Assembly (NCBI RefSeq): GCF_002865645.1
Contig: NW_020194557.1
Span: forward strand, 806,001 to 870,000
Reading direction: 5' to 3'
DNA from: Hyaloscypha bicolor E
Lineage: Eukaryota > Ascomycota > Leotiomycetes > Helotiales > Hyaloscyphaceae
Length of the DNA: 64,000 bases
Below the pieces are notes generated by a model. The model did not search any database. It was given only the letters and a program-made list of their open reading frames with translations, and was not told the DNA's origin. The translations under genes were made by a program, and so were the position numbers. Shown here in pieces: positions 34,537 through 48,999 of the stretch. Numbering within the stretch: position 1 is the stretch's first letter; every line of letters begins with the position of its first letter.

Positions 34537-34839
34537 TATAATATAGTAGGCTATACTTATTAAAAATTATATTATTTTAGTAGTTTTAAAATTTAGGTTA
34601 TATAATAAAGGCCGCGGTCTTTTATATATAACTTACGGAAATTATATAAGAAAGCTAGTTTTTCTATAGATTTAGAGAATAATTTCTTATAAGTATTTAA
34701 TTAATTAAGCTTTTATATATTATATACTATTTATATTTTATTATTTATACTTTTAATTTATTATTTTACTATTAAGTTACGTTTTATAATCTAGTATACT
34801 TTATATAGGTTTTTGTCTTATTATAGTTTTTCTCTTATA
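34537..34839 (+). repeat. Gypsy B 5' LTR
   Basis: About 303 bp, RIP-mutated. It pairs with 53565-53839 and differs mainly by about 28 bp of extra AT-rich repeat and by C/T and G/A changes. Confidence 0.75.
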
Positions 34840-36049
34840 TATTTTATAGTAAGTAATATAGGGAAAATAGAAACTTTATAATTAAGGTAATACTTTTATA
34901 AAGTTCTGAGAAATATTTATAAAGCAAATTATTAGCTTAGTAAATTAGGAAAGAAAAGGGCTATTATAATATCTTAAGCCTAAGGCTAAAATATTAAAAA
35001 TATATAAGTATTAATCTTAGTATTTTATATTAATTTCTAATATATTTAGTAACTTAGATATAAGTTAGCTATAAGATATAATTACTAATATAGTATATAA
35101 AAGTAATAGAAATAGAGGCTAATTATAAAAGAAAAAGAAATAAAGAAAATAAAATAAGAAATATTATATTAAAATAATATAAGTTAGATCTTAGTTAGAA
35201 ATAGACTTTAGTACTCGGAAATAAAGTTATATTATTAATTTATATATTATTTTTAGTTATAGTAAAGACCGGAATAAAGGTAGTATTAGTTTTAATAAAA
35301 AAGCTTATTTCTAAATCCGGAAAAGATATCTAAAAGAGGAAATATCCTTAATTTTAAATAAAATAGTAAATAGAAATTAGAAATAAGAATTAAAAAGAAA
35401 TTATAAATAAGAAATTATATAAATAAACTAGAAAAGTTTCTAGAAAAAGAAATAAATACTAAATAGAAAAATAAAAGAGAATTCAGAAAAGTTAGAAAAA
35501 TTAGTAAAATTAGTAAAATTATATTTATTATTACTTTTAATAATATTAATAAATATATCTAGTTTAGTAAAATTAAGAGAAAATACTATAAATACTAAAC
35601 TAAAAAAATAGAAAAGAAAATATAAGTAATAGAAATAAGATTAGAAAAGCTATTATTTTATTATTACTAATACTAAAACTTAAACCTTAATTATATTTAT
35701 TATTATTAACTAGTTTCTTTCTAATTTTAGTTTCTAAATTAAAAGATATATTTAAATAAGAAGTTAGCTTTTTAGAAACCTTATTAATAGAAGTCTTAGA
35801 TATAGAAACTTTATAATTAGCTATAAAAGAAATTATTAAGATTAATATAGCTAAGAATAAATATATACTAGTATTAGGTTTAAATCTACTATTTATAGAA
35901 ACTTCTAAAGTATTATAGTTTTAGGAAAGTAATATTTTTATATTCTTAAAATAATATATAAATATATATAAGAACTATTATATTTCTAATAATACTAAAA
36001 GAAAGAGAATTATTTATTATATTTCTCTTATTTATAAGAATTAGATTAA

Positions 36050-37130
36050 GGCTATACTAGAATACTATATTAATAATTCAGGAGATTATTAGGAAACCAA
36101 GTTTTTTAAGGCCTTATTAAAGGAATTCCGAGAATATAACTAGGAAATATTTAAAATTAGTTATAATTTTCTTAATTAGATTATTATATAAGCCTAAAAT
36201 AGAGAAATCTCTTCTAAGTCTTATATTAATATATTTAATAAAGTATTAAAGAAATTACTAAAAAAGAAATAAATAAATAAAATTACTTAATATTAAGAAT
36301 TTATAAGAAAATTATTTATTCTAGTAAGGAATTATATTTTTAAGAATATAAACTTCGAGCCTATAAATATTTCTATTTATAAATATAATAAGATATATAA
36401 GAAAATAGTAATATTCTATTAATAAAAAAAAAAGAAATACTATTTTAATATTACTAATAATTCAGATATATTTAGATTTAGATAAGAATACTTAAATATA
36501 ATAGTTTATAATATAGTTCCTAAACCAGAAAATAATTATTTCTTACTAGTTTCTTCTATTATACTTCCTAAAGCTACTATAAATATAAGTAAGAAAAAAA
36601 TCTAGCTTATAGCTAATTATATAAAACTTACTAAAAGTAATAAACCTAAGAGAAATAATATTAATTAGCTAATAAGAAGTCTAGAAAAACTATTTATTAT
36701 TACTATAACTTAAGAGAACTTATAAAAATAACTTAATATAGCTATTATTATAATTCGGAAAAATATTTATAGCCTACTTATATAGCCTAGCTAATTATAA
36801 TAAGTATAATAGTATTAATAGCCTAGTAAGTATAATTCGGGTTTTTAGGAAAAATATACTAGAAGTTATAGTAAAGAATATAAAGAATACTATAATAGCT
36901 ATAATAATTAAGCTAAAATAAATAAAGAATCTAGATAATTATATTCTAGAGAAAGTTAGTCTCAAGTATAATTAGAAAATACTATTTAAGTTAATATAGC
37001 CTATAATATAGATCTAAAACCGAGAGAATGAATTTATTATAGATATTATAGTAAAAATAAGAATATTAATATTAATCTAGAATATATTTATATTTCTTAG
37101 TTCTATTACTTACTAATAAAAGAGCTTATA
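36050..37130 (+). pseudogene. Gypsy B gag relic
   Basis: Ignoring stops, the plus frame near 36100-36400 is a helical, Lys/Glu-rich gag-like segment (KFFKALLKEFREYN). It is followed near 37020-37060 by a decayed CCHC zinc-knuckle trace in which Cys codons have become Tyr codons (TGT to TAT), the expected RIP outcome. Boundaries are approximate. Confidence 0.5.
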
Positions 37131-39559
37131 AATTATAAATATATTTACTAATTTAATAAAAGATAATATAAAGGACTATTTAAGTCTAGATAAGAAAGTA
37201 TTTTCTTTTTCCTTACTAATAAGTACTAGTAGTTTAACTAAATTATTTCCTAAATCCGAGAAGAAGAATTTAACTATAATTTAAATACTTAACTCAAAAA
37301 TATCTAGAAATTAATAAGAAATATCTAGTTTACTAGGCAAGAAAGAAAAAAGAAAACTAGCTAACCGGAATCTATATATAAAAGTAAGTAAGTTATATCT
37401 AGAGAATCTAAATAGCTACTTTGCCTTAGAGGAAATTATATTAAAATTACTAATACTTTAGGTTCTAAAATTAATAAATAATACTAAGATTTAATTATAA
37501 ATAATATTTTTATTAATACTATAATAAGTTCCTTATTAAAAAGAAAAGAAAAAGAAATAGAAATAGCTAAAAAGGTTTTCTAAAAATAAGCTAAAATAGA
37601 AGAAAAGCTATCCTATATAAAAGACTAGAAAAATACTATTTTAAAAAGTAATTAATAAGGAAATAACCTAGCTAAGAATATAAATATTAATATTTCCGAA
37701 AATAAATAAAATAAATTAGGAATCTAGTATATTCTTAATTATAATAAATATAGGATTTCTAAAGTTAATAATATTCTAATAAGATTATTAAAAAAAGTAA
37801 TTATTTTATTTCTAAAAACTTAGAAAGAAATAAGAATACTTATTAATATCTTAAAAATACTAGATCTAACTATTATATTTTAGAACTAATAAATTAAAAA
37901 TAATATTTCCTATTTTATTATCTTATAAATAGGAAATACTATTATATTAAATATAATTAGATATACTAGAAAATCTGCGGAATTAGTAATTATAGCTTAT
38001 ATAATAAATAGAATATTTAAGGAATTAGAAATATTAGTTTAAGTATCTAATACTAATAAAATTATTTAATTTAAAAGTAATAATATTAATATTTGAATAT
38101 TACTAGCTTATAAATATATTATATAATTTCTATGCCTCTAATTTATATTTTAAGAACCTTAAAGAAATATTAAATATAAAGAAATAATTAATACTAGGGC
38201 TAAAATTAATATTTTCCCTAAAAAGATCTCTAGAAATATTAGTAAAATAATATATAATACTATAAATTATTAAATATTTATTATTACTAGAGCAGAATTT
38301 GGATTTATAAAAATAATAAAGCTTAGAGCTAAGGTTATAAATAAAGTAGAATATAAAGATATATTTTTTCTAGTTAAAAAAGCTCTAAGGATCCTGCTTA
38401 ATTAATTATTCTTAATAAAGATAAAAATAAATATTATATATAAAAGTAATAATTTATAAAATAAAAGATTTATTAATTCTAAAAATAACTAGAATACTTA
38501 TATTATTATAATTATTTTATTTTTAAAAAATACCGGGAAATAAAAGAAAATAATAGTTTAAGAATATTAAGCTTCTAGAATTAAGAAATTAAGTAATATA
38601 AAGCAGGAAATTAAAAGTAAAAAGAAAAAATAAAGCCTGGTATTATAACTAGTAATAATATTAGGGAAAATAGAAAAATACCGGGATTTCTTATAGATTT
38701 TTTTATTTTGGATTTAGAAGTTTAAGAAATTAATAATATTTTTAGAGAAACTAAAGTAGAAAAGGCTCTAATTAAAATATTATTAAAAGTAATTCCGGAT
38801 TTAATAGAAAAAGAAATAAAAAGAATATTAAATAAAGATATTTCTAAAAAAACAAATAGAATAGTATTTCCTAATAATAAAGAAATATATTTCTAAAACT
38901 AAGAAATATAAAACCTAAAACTAGAAAGAATTCTGGAATATATAAAAGCTTAAAGAAAATATATTAAAATATTAGATAAAAAGGTAATTTTTATATTTAA
39001 CTAGGAAAAAGCTAAATAAAAAAATTATAAATTCCGGAAATTAGATAAAAAGAAAACTAAAGAAAATAGCTATAGCTTTTAAAGAAAAAGATAATAACTA
39101 TAGTTTATTTCTAATTACAGAAATATATAAAATAAAGAATAAGAAAATTCGACTAGTAAATATCCGGATTAATTTAAGAGATCTAAAGCTAGAGAATACT
39201 TATAAAAATATACTAGGAAATATAAGAATTACTTTTTACTAAGAATATTAGCTATTCTAAGAGATTTATAACTTATTTCGGAATGCCTTAAATAATTAGA
39301 TATTAGTAACTGGCTCTAGAAAAAAGAACTAGCTATATTTCAAGAATTAATAATTAATTAAGAAAATATAATTATATTTAATTAAAAAGAAATAAGAAAA
39401 GTTTATAAGAATATTAGCCTACTTATTTTAATTAAAACTATTAAATATAAAGCCTAATAAGAAAAGAATTTCTTATATCCTAAAGCTTTAGTACTAATAA
39501 TAATAAAAATACTATTAGAATATCTAGATTATAAAGTTCTTAAGAAATATAATAAATTT

Positions 39560-40720
39560 TACTAAAATTTATAATTCTTAGTTATAAAAAAGATTACTAG
39601 AACTTATAAAGTAATTAATACTACTATAAAAATAAATTTAGTAATCTTATAAAATACTAACTTATTTCTATTTACTAATAAAATCTCGGAGAAATTTACT
39701 AGATATATTTATATTTCTTTAATTAATTTCTTTTCCGGATATAATTAACTTATATTAAATACTTATAATAGAGGTTTAATTATATTTATAATACTTCTAG
39801 GGCTATTAAGAATAACTATATTATTTTAGGGAATTACTAATTTTATTATATAGTTTATATAAGTTATTATAATTATTCTAGAAAATCTATTTCCCAAAAT
39901 TATTATATTATTTATTAATAATATTAGAGTTAAGGAACCTTATATAAACTATAATAAGTAGCTTATTTTACCTGAAATTCGGTATTTTATATTTAAATAT
40001 CTTTAAAACCTAAATATAACCTTAAATAAAATTAAATAAGCTAGAGCTAGTATTAGAGAAAAATTATAGTTCTATTATAATAATATAGTTATTATTAGCT
40101 TTATTTATAAAGTACTTAAAAGAAGTTTTTTAAGCTCAGAAATTACTAAGATCTTAAAATAAAAGTATTATAAAATATAACTAAAAGTAAGGCATTTATT
40201 AGAATTATTATTTATTATTATATTTAAATTAAAGGTTTTATAATTATTACTAAATTCATTTACTACTTAATAAGAAAAGATATAATATAGAACTAGAATA
40301 ATAAATAAAAGCAAGCTATATAAATTCTTTAAGAAAAGCTTATTACTATTTTAATACTTTATAAGTTATATTATAATTTATTAGAAAATTAGGGAATAAT
40401 TATATTAGTAATAAATACTAGCCTAGATAAATAAGGCAGAACTTTTAGTTAATATAATAATAAAAAGAAAAAGAAAGTTATATAATATAAGTCTAAAATC
40501 TAAAATAATATTAAATAAAGATATAATATTACTAAAAGAAAATACTAAGAGCTAATAAAATATCTATAGAAAATATAATTCTAGCTATATAAAGTTTACT
40601 TTATCTTTAAACTAGATACTAATATATTTATTATATAGCTAAGTAAAGTGGTTATAAATATTCTTAAAACTCTAGTTATTTACTAGCTAGTATAAATTTA
40701 ACTATTTAATTTTAAAGTTA
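39560..40720 (+). pseudogene. Gypsy B reverse transcriptase and RNase H relic
   Basis: Family landmarks in order on the plus strand: the finger region near 39600 (YRVINAATK-like), DIRDGYNQL-like text at about 39740, the F(I)DD-equivalent at about 39910 (now INN), and the RNase H motif near 40520-40550 (YxATKRExxGLIKYL-like). Several catalytic Asp codons are now Asn by G-to-A, so the enzyme is dead. Confidence 0.7.
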
Positions 40721-41457
40721 AGTATATTATTACTAATAAATTATTAAAATATCTATAATAAGAAAGTAATACTAAAAATAACGAGAATATTAATAAATAA
40801 TTAATAATAAAGCTTAATATTATTAGAATAGTACTTATTAAATAGAAAGTTTAGTTAAAGAAAGTAATTCCGGTTTAGTTATATAATATTATTTTAAGGA
40901 ATTCGATTTCTAAGCCCTTTATTAGATATTTAAATAATAGTATCTAGTTACTAGAAATTAATAATTAAAGCCTTATTATATCTAGAAGCAAATTAGTAAT
41001 ATTAAAAAATAATAATATTCGGAAGTTATATAATAAAGGCTATAGTTTTTTATATATAATTTCTAATAAAATAGTAAATAATAATACTAACTCTTATACT
41101 TTATTTAATAATTTAACTATTTTACTAAATTCTTTAGATAATAGCTATTTCGAATAATATTAGAATATTATATAATATCTTATAATATTTTTTAGACTAG
41201 AAGAAATATCTAGAGCCGAGTTTTGAAAATTAAGTAAAAAAGCTTTAAATTATAATATAAGAGATTAATTATTCTAGAGAATTATATCTAAAATATATTT
41301 ATCTTAACTTATTATTAATAACTAAAAGTAAAAAAAAATTATTATTAAAAAGCTATATAATAAGATTAGATATATTAGAAGAAAAAACACTTTTTACTTA
41401 ATAACTAGCTATTATTACTAGAAAGATTACTATAATTATATATAAAAGTATATTAAT

Positions 41458-41746
41458 TATTAGTATAGCTATTTCTTTAGAAGTTATATATATAGTTACG
41501 GGATACGGGATATAAGATATAAGTAATAGAATATAAGATACGGGATATAGTTATATAACCTCATATCCTATTAGTAACTCAACTAGTAAACTAGACCTCT
41601 TTAGGCTTAGCAGATTTAGGAATTATATATTAATACTATAATACTATAATTCCTATTTCTAAATAATAATAATAACTTTACTAACTAATATAACTAGTAT
41701 TTCCACGCCTATATAATAGTATTATATATTACTAGTAAACCGATAC
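41458..41746 (+). repeat. Copia C 5' LTR
   Basis: 289 bp, paired with 47482-47761; both carry the GATACGGGATA-type short repeats. Some CpA/TpG sites differ between the two copies, so they were mutated partly independently after insertion. Confidence 0.85.
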
Positions 41747-44700
41747 TAATTAGTTAGTACTTATAGATTAGAGGAAGACCTAGCTAGTTAGAAAAACATT
41801 TAGTAGCCTAAGATAAGTAATTTACTTCTAGTTAAAAAAGGGAACTACTATTAACTTCGAGAAAGTATTTGGTAGCCTAAAGAAAAAATACTAGCTCTTA
41901 CTAATTAATAAGCAATTAGTTATTTAATTATTTATCTATCTATTTAACTTCTACTATTCTTTAAAACTAACTTCTTTTAGTTCTAAGACTATCTTCTTAG
42001 AAACTATCTTTTTTACTTATATAATACCCGAATTTACGGAACTCTCTTTCCGGAATATATATATCTATATATTCTTAAAGCTCTTTAACTATAACTTCGA
42101 TTTTACTATTAAATTAAATTCTTTAAGCTTTAGATTTTCCCGGAATTATAATATTTTACTTTCTAAATTTCTTATTATAGATAAAATATTTAAAAATAAA
42201 ATATTTACTTTAATACCCTTAATATATTTATTATTAAGCCCTTTTTATAAACTTACTATAAATTACCTTACCTTTAAATACCTCTTACTATAAACCATAT
42301 ATATATATTAGGGAGAAACTAAACTTGATTTAGTATAGATAATAAAAAGGGAAAGAAGCTAATTAAGAAATAGGAAAATGGAATTAATACTATAAATATT
42401 ATAAAGGCAGATCTTCGGAAATATCTAAATACTAAGCTATATTAGTATATCTTATATAGAACTTCTAATAAGAATCTATAGAATTTATTTAAGAATAATT
42501 TTAAGAACTTTAATAATATAACTTTTAGCTAATATAATTATATTAAACTATAAAGCCTTTAAAAATACCTTTAATATAATAGTATCTATATTTAATAGAA
42601 TTACCTATATTTTACTATAGTATAGTTCTTATTTAATATTATTTAGGAAGAAATAATATATATTTAAAATAAAGCTAATATTATTAAAAATGGCCTAATT
42701 AGAATAGATTTTCTAAAGAAATCTATTATATTAGTTTATTTTATTCTAAAAAGAACTAGATAGAAAGGAACTAAGTATTCTTAATTAACTAGTTAGTCGA
42801 ATTAAGGTATCTATTTATTTTCTCTAAATTAAAGCTATTTACTACTTTTACCTTTATTACTATTATTAGACTTACTAAGCCCGAAGATTCCTTAATTAAT
42901 ATCTATTATCTTAGCCAGAAAGCTTATTAGGGAAGTAGTAAAAATATATTCTGAAATATAAAAATATAATAGAACTAATAATAGTTTTGATTATAAACTT
43001 ACTATCTTTCTTAATATTTACTAATATATAAAGCTTTTATAAGAGGTACTAGTAAGAGCTTTTCCTACTATATTAAAGGAACTAGTATAAGACTACTTTT
43101 ATAATAACTAGCTCTCTTAATATATATATAAAGAAGCCTATACAAATATTTATAGCTTCTTTAAAGGCCCCGGTTTCTAATATCGAAATTTAGATAAATG
43201 AAATACTATTACTTTAGTAACTATAATAGCTAAATACCCTAAAAAGATAATATTTGAGCTTATCTAAATACTAATTAATAACTTATATTAATTATAATAT
43301 AGCCTTGCTCCTGCTTTATAAAAGATATTTAAGCTTATCTAAATACTAATTAATAACCTATATTAACTATAATATAGCCTTACTTTTACTTTACGAAATA
43401 CCGAATTCCTATATAATAAAATTATTACCTTTTATTAAGGCTTACTAGTATACTAATATATAGTTTTAGACCTTTCTAATAATCTCGGCTAGCTTATTAA
43501 TAAGCTCTAATTATTAATTACTACTTATAAAAAGAAGTAATAAATTAATACTAAAACCTATTTTACTAATTAATAATACTATTCTTAAAATCCTCTAAGC
43601 TACTATTTGTCCGGAAATTATTAATATAGATCTAGCTATAATTTTGGAACCTATAATAACTACTCTAAGTCTCGTAATTATAATAATTATATTCCGAAGT
43701 TATATTTTATATATAAGAGATTCGAATACTACTTATAGAAGTATATACTAGAGAAATAAGAGGCTAAGAAGGCTCGATTTAAGAATAGAAATATTTACTA
43801 ATTTAGATCCCGAAATACCTATAACTTTAATAAATACTTTAGTAGTATTTATATATAGTATATTACCGAATTTAAAAAAGAAAAGAATAACGAGAGTAAT
43901 AAAAACAAACTAGTAAATAATGCTTTTAAAGCTTTACTAGCGGAAATAAATAAAAGAAAGAAATATTACTCTAATTTCTACTTTACTTTTATTAAGAGCT
44001 TTCTAGCTACTTTTATAGCTTCTATTCCTACTATTTCTATAACTAATACCCTTATAAATAACCTTACTTCCCTTTTTCTTATATACTAGATAATAGGCAA
44101 AAACTATATTTTAGAGTTTACTAAATAAATAGAGAATACTCAGATATTTATAATTAATAGTATATTAAGATATAATATATACTACTTTTATAAAGTTATA
44201 ATTAATACTAGAGCTTCTAGATTCTTAACTACTAGTTCTAACTAATTCCAAGCTTTATAGTAAACTAATAATAGTATTAAACTTAATAAAATTACTAAAG
44301 GTTAAATTAATATCTAGTTTAGTATTAGATCTATATCCTCTATTAGATCTATAATAGTAAGAATACTAATTAGGCAAGTATAATTCTATATTATACTTAT
44401 AAAGACTCTATTTCTATTTAGCTTAGCTAATATAAATAAGCTAGAAGTCTATTTTAATAATCTTACTAATTATCTTATTACTTTTACTAGATACTTTATA
44501 CCTGTAATATAATGTTTTAGATACTCTTTTCTGCTTTGAAATACTATTCTATAAAGCTTTATTTCCGAATTCTTTACTTATAATTCCTGCTTTCTTATAA
44601 AGATTAAATTATAATATCTATACCGCCGTTTTAGTTATTTATCTATTAGTAAGCTCTAAAATATACTAGAATAAGCAGGCTATAATATTAATATAGAAGC

Positions 44701-45739
44701 CCTTAAGTACCTTATAAAGTACTATAAGTAATACCAGAAGTTCGGATAATTACTAGAATAATTCAAGTTTAACTTAAGAAATAATATTAGTTTTAACTAC
44801 TTTATTATTATCTTTTTTATATTTCTAGTAAGCCTATACTCTATATTATTAATAAAGGCACTCGATATTAAGCCGGCTAATAGCTTTAAAATATTAGTAT
44901 ATTATATATTTGGGATGCCTTAAAATAGTATTAGATTAATACCTATTTAGGCTTTTCTAATTAGATTATAGTAAATACCGGAAAGTAGTTTACTAGTAAG
45001 AAGTTTACTTAACTTATAAATATTATAGGAACTAAAGTTAAAATCATTCTTATAAAAGCTTATAATTCTATCGGAATTATAGAATACTATTATAGCCTGA
45101 TTTAATATATTTACTTTATTATTATAGCTAAAATTATTAGAATTAATAAGAATATCGCATTCTAAATAGCTTTTAAGGCTATTAATAATTTTATTAGACC
45201 CGATAGTATTATTCTAATTCTTTTGGTTTATAGTACTTTATCTCAAATAACTAAATATAATACCTTATTACTAATTATATTATAGTAATTAGTAGTACTT
45301 AAGAAAGTAATAGTAGAAATTCAGAAGTTTTAAGCTAGATACCAGATTACAAATACCCTAAATACCCGAAATAGTTCTAGTATTACTAATATTTATAAAC
45401 TTTCCTTAAATTCGGATATTCTTATATAATATAAAGGAAATACTAGTTAATTTAGTAATTAGAATAGATTATATAAGCTAGTAGCCATTAATAGAAAGAA
45501 CTATGTACTAGCTCTATTATATAGTAATATTACCTTTTATATAGGAGATATTAAGGTTATTACTAATAGCCCCGAATCTAAACCTATTTCCGAACTCTAT
45601 AATAAGGCTAAAAGTAATACAGGTATAATTTCTTCTATTATTCCTGCTATTTTATTAAAGTATAATAAAGGACGCCTTTATAAGAACCCGGATTTTACGG
45701 TATTTCTATAAGATAATAACTTATATAAGAACTTCTATT

Positions 45740-47160
45740 AAGTTAAAATTACTAGTCTCCTAAAAAAGAATATATTTGAGGTTACTTTTAGATTTCAGAT
45801 ATTAAAAAAGATATATATCTTTAATTCCTGGTTTATTAATAAGATTAAGAATAAGGATATAGAAAAAGAGTTTAAGAAGTCACGACTAGTTATTTAAGCT
45901 TATAATAATAATAAAAAATATATAATATTAATATAATTACTTACTATTTAATATATTAGCTAAAGAATTATTCTTAGTATTATTACTATAATAATAGATA
46001 TTATAGAACTATATTTATATAATATCTCGTAAGCTTATATTTAATTAATAACCTTACTTAACTATAATTTTTATATTAATTTATTTTATAAGCTTACTAG
46101 AGAGCTAAATCTAAATAATAATTCGGTTCTAAAAGTTATAAAATTATTATATAGTATACCGGAAGCTAGGAACTACTAGTTTAAAACTTACTATTTCTAT
46201 TATATTAATAAGCTTTCTATAGAATAATTAACTTATAATTCTTATCTCCTCTATAATAAGTAATTCTTTAAAATTATTAGTCTTTAAACTAATAATACCC
46301 TATTTATTAGAACTAATAATTTTATAAAGGCAAAGTAATTAAAGCTCTATAAGGCTAAGTTCTTAGCTAAGAAGCGTAAATACCTTACTATTAATTATAA
46401 TTTTAAGTTTAATAGAGGTATTATTTATATAAATACTACTAGAATTATTCTTATATAAAAATATTAATATAAAAACCTCTGAACTATTTCTATAAAAAAT
46501 ACTATTACTATAAGTAATAGAGGCATTATTTATTAAGATCTCTTTATTAAGAACTAATATATTATCTAATATACTAGAGAAGTATATATTATATTAGTCT
46601 ATTAACTAGAAGCTTTATATAACCTATTAATTATTGCTTAAGCTATTAAACCCTCAGAAACTAATATAAGAATATTTAATAAGCGCATTTAATAGCAAAT
46701 TAAGAATGCCGCTAGAGAACTAAGATTTATAAAGCTAGTAAAGAAGTTCTTATATTTAATTGTTTTTATAGATGCTTTATTTATAAATAATAGAGATCTC
46801 TTTTCCTAAATTAGATATATTCTAGTTCTAATAAATAGAACTAAATATACTAATATTATTTACTAGTTCTCTACTAAATATAAAAAAATTACTAGAAGTA
46901 TTCTAGCTTTAGAACTCTATAATATAGCTTATAGTTTTAATATAGGCGCTTTAATTAAATCTATAATTAATAGAATACTAGAAATAGAACTATTACTAAT
47001 AGTTTATATAAATTCGAAGTTATTATATAAATACCTCATTAAATTAGGAACTACTCGAGAAAAGTATCTAATAATTAATATAATATATCTTTACTAGATA
47101 TATAAATAATAAGAGATTACAAAAGTTAAATAGATTAAAGGAGAATTGAATTCTGCCGAT
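45740..47160 (+). pseudogene. Copia C reverse transcriptase and RNase H relic
   Basis: The plus-strand frame carries the Copia landmarks described for the element. The RNase H end reads NSADFIIKLK-like near 47150 (family form NPADSMTK). Stops mostly replace Gln and Trp codons, as RIP predicts. Confidence 0.65.
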
Positions 47161-47481
47161 TTCATAATAAAATTAAAGCTAATAAATACCCTTAAGTACC
47201 TAATTAATACGAATACTATATAATTAAATATAGAGAAATAGGTCGAGTACAAATAAGGCAGGAAATAGATATATGAGATAGAAGAATATTATAGAAAGAG
47301 AAGTTATATATAAAAGGCTATAGCCTTTAGTATATAACTAAAAAAATTAAAAAATTAAAAAAACCTTAGAAGTAATATAGATATATAAAACGTTTGGGAA
47401 ATCTGGTACTAGGCCGGATTAGGGAACTTATATATAATTAGAGAGAGGTACTATTTTTCGCATTTTTTAGAGAGTTTCTAG

Positions 47482-47761
47482 TATTAGTATAGCTATTTCT
47501 TTAGGAGTCACGTATATAGTTATGAAATACGGGATACGGGATATAGGTAATAGGATATAGAATATAGAATATAGTTATATAACCTCGCGTTCTATTAGTA
47601 ACTCGACTAGTAGACTAGATCTCTTTAGGCTTAATAAATTTAGGAATTATATATTAATACTATAATTCCTATTTCTAAATAATAATAATAACTTTACTAA
47701 CTAATATAACTAGTATTTCTATACTTATATAATAGTATTATATATTACTAGTAAACCAATA
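47482..47761 (+). repeat. Copia C 3' LTR
   Basis: 280 bp; keeps a few TpG/CpA sites lost in the 5' copy (for example GGAGTCACGT). Confidence 0.85.
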
Positions 47762-47799
47762 TTAATACTTATAAAGTCTATTAGTATAAGAATAAAAAA

Positions 47800-48180
47800 A
47801 AATAAAAAGAAGTTCTATATCTAATAAAAGCTATATTTCTTTTCTATTATCTTAGGATTAATATAATTAAATTACTAAATTATAAAGAATATAACTTATT
47901 AGTTATTACTAGAAATAACTTCTTAGAATAAGTTAAAGCTAGATCTTTAAAAAACCTAACTAGTAAGAAGATTACTGAGTTTATTTAGGAAGAAATTATT
48001 TATAAATATAGTTTATTTAGATAGCTTAAGGTAAATAATAGATCGGAATTTAAAGAAGTAGTAATTCAAGAACTTAATAAGCTAGAAATTAATAAAATTA
48101 TTATTTTAGCTTATAATTTCAAGAGAAATAATATAATTAAAAAAGAATATTAATTAATTATTTAAGTACTTATTATACTT
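47800..48180 (+). pseudogene. Gypsy B integrase core relic
   Basis: In the plus frame, text such as SLKNLTSKKITEF and KVNNRSEFKEVVIQELNKL matches the Gypsy integrase core around the second catalytic Asp (family form VDNGSEF). Here that Asp is Asn and Gly is Arg, both G-to-A changes. It directly follows the Copia C insertion and shows that Gypsy B resumes there. Confidence 0.75.
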
Positions 48181-48999
48181 ATAATAAATAAAAAAAAACC
48201 TTAGGTAAATTTATTACTATATATAAACTAACTAGATTTACTTTCTTTTATATAGTCTATAGTAAAGATACTATATTATTTATTAAAATATACTTTCTAA
48301 TTTAGAGAATACTTAGATAAAATAAAGTCTATAATAGAGAAATATTTCTGGAAATATATATAAAGTAAATATAAATAAGAAATAAAGATATTAAAAAAGT
48401 TAGAATTAAAAAAATATATATTAAAAAGAAAAAAAGTAATTTAATACTACTTACTAGATTTATTTAAAGCCTATTTCTAAAAAGAATCTAGTTCTTATAT
48501 ATAATATTAAATTAATAAATTAAAATAAGTTAAGAAATATAAAGCTATTATATTACTAGCTTAGCTTATATAAAGTAAGATATATAAATTAACTAAAAGA
48601 ATACTATATACTAGAAGAACTTAATAATATTATACTCTAAAAAATATATATCGGGAATTAATTTAAATAGTTTATTAAAAGAAATAAATTCTAGTACTTC
48701 TCTAAAAACGAAGTTAATAATAAGTATATACTTATAAATAAATATTTTAAAATAAATATAGAACTAGAAAAAAAAGTAATTATAAAGTATTATAAATAAA
48801 ATAGTATTTAGGAAATTAAGAAAACTACTAGTATTATTATATATATTTTAGAGTTATTAAAATTAGAGAAAGTAAAATATATTTTCTTTATAGAGAACTA
48901 AAAAAAAGTATTTAATAATAAGAGCTTTTTCTAATCTAGAATAAAGCTTATTACCTTTAATTCTTTATATATCTTTTATTCTTTTCTTCCGACTATTAT

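Larger units (their letters stand above)
41458..47761 (+). mobile_element. Copia C: Ty1/Copia retrotransposon inside Gypsy B
   Basis: LTRs 41458-41746 and 47482-47761 align throughout (TATTAGTATAGCTATTTCTTTAG start, ..AAACCRATA end) and are flanked by an exact 5-bp TTAAT (41453-41457, 47762-47766). Total 6.3 kb. Plus-strand relics include Copia reverse transcriptase (about 45.74-46.45 kb: IFNSWF, KSRLVI*AYN, LYSIPEA-type landmarks) and RNase H (about 46.73-47.15 kb: FIDALFINNRDLFS and LYNIAYSFNIGA, decayed from the DASFANN/LASELY family forms). This order and these motifs are specific to Copia. RIP stops are everywhere. It interrupts Gypsy B near the start of its integrase core. Confidence 0.88.
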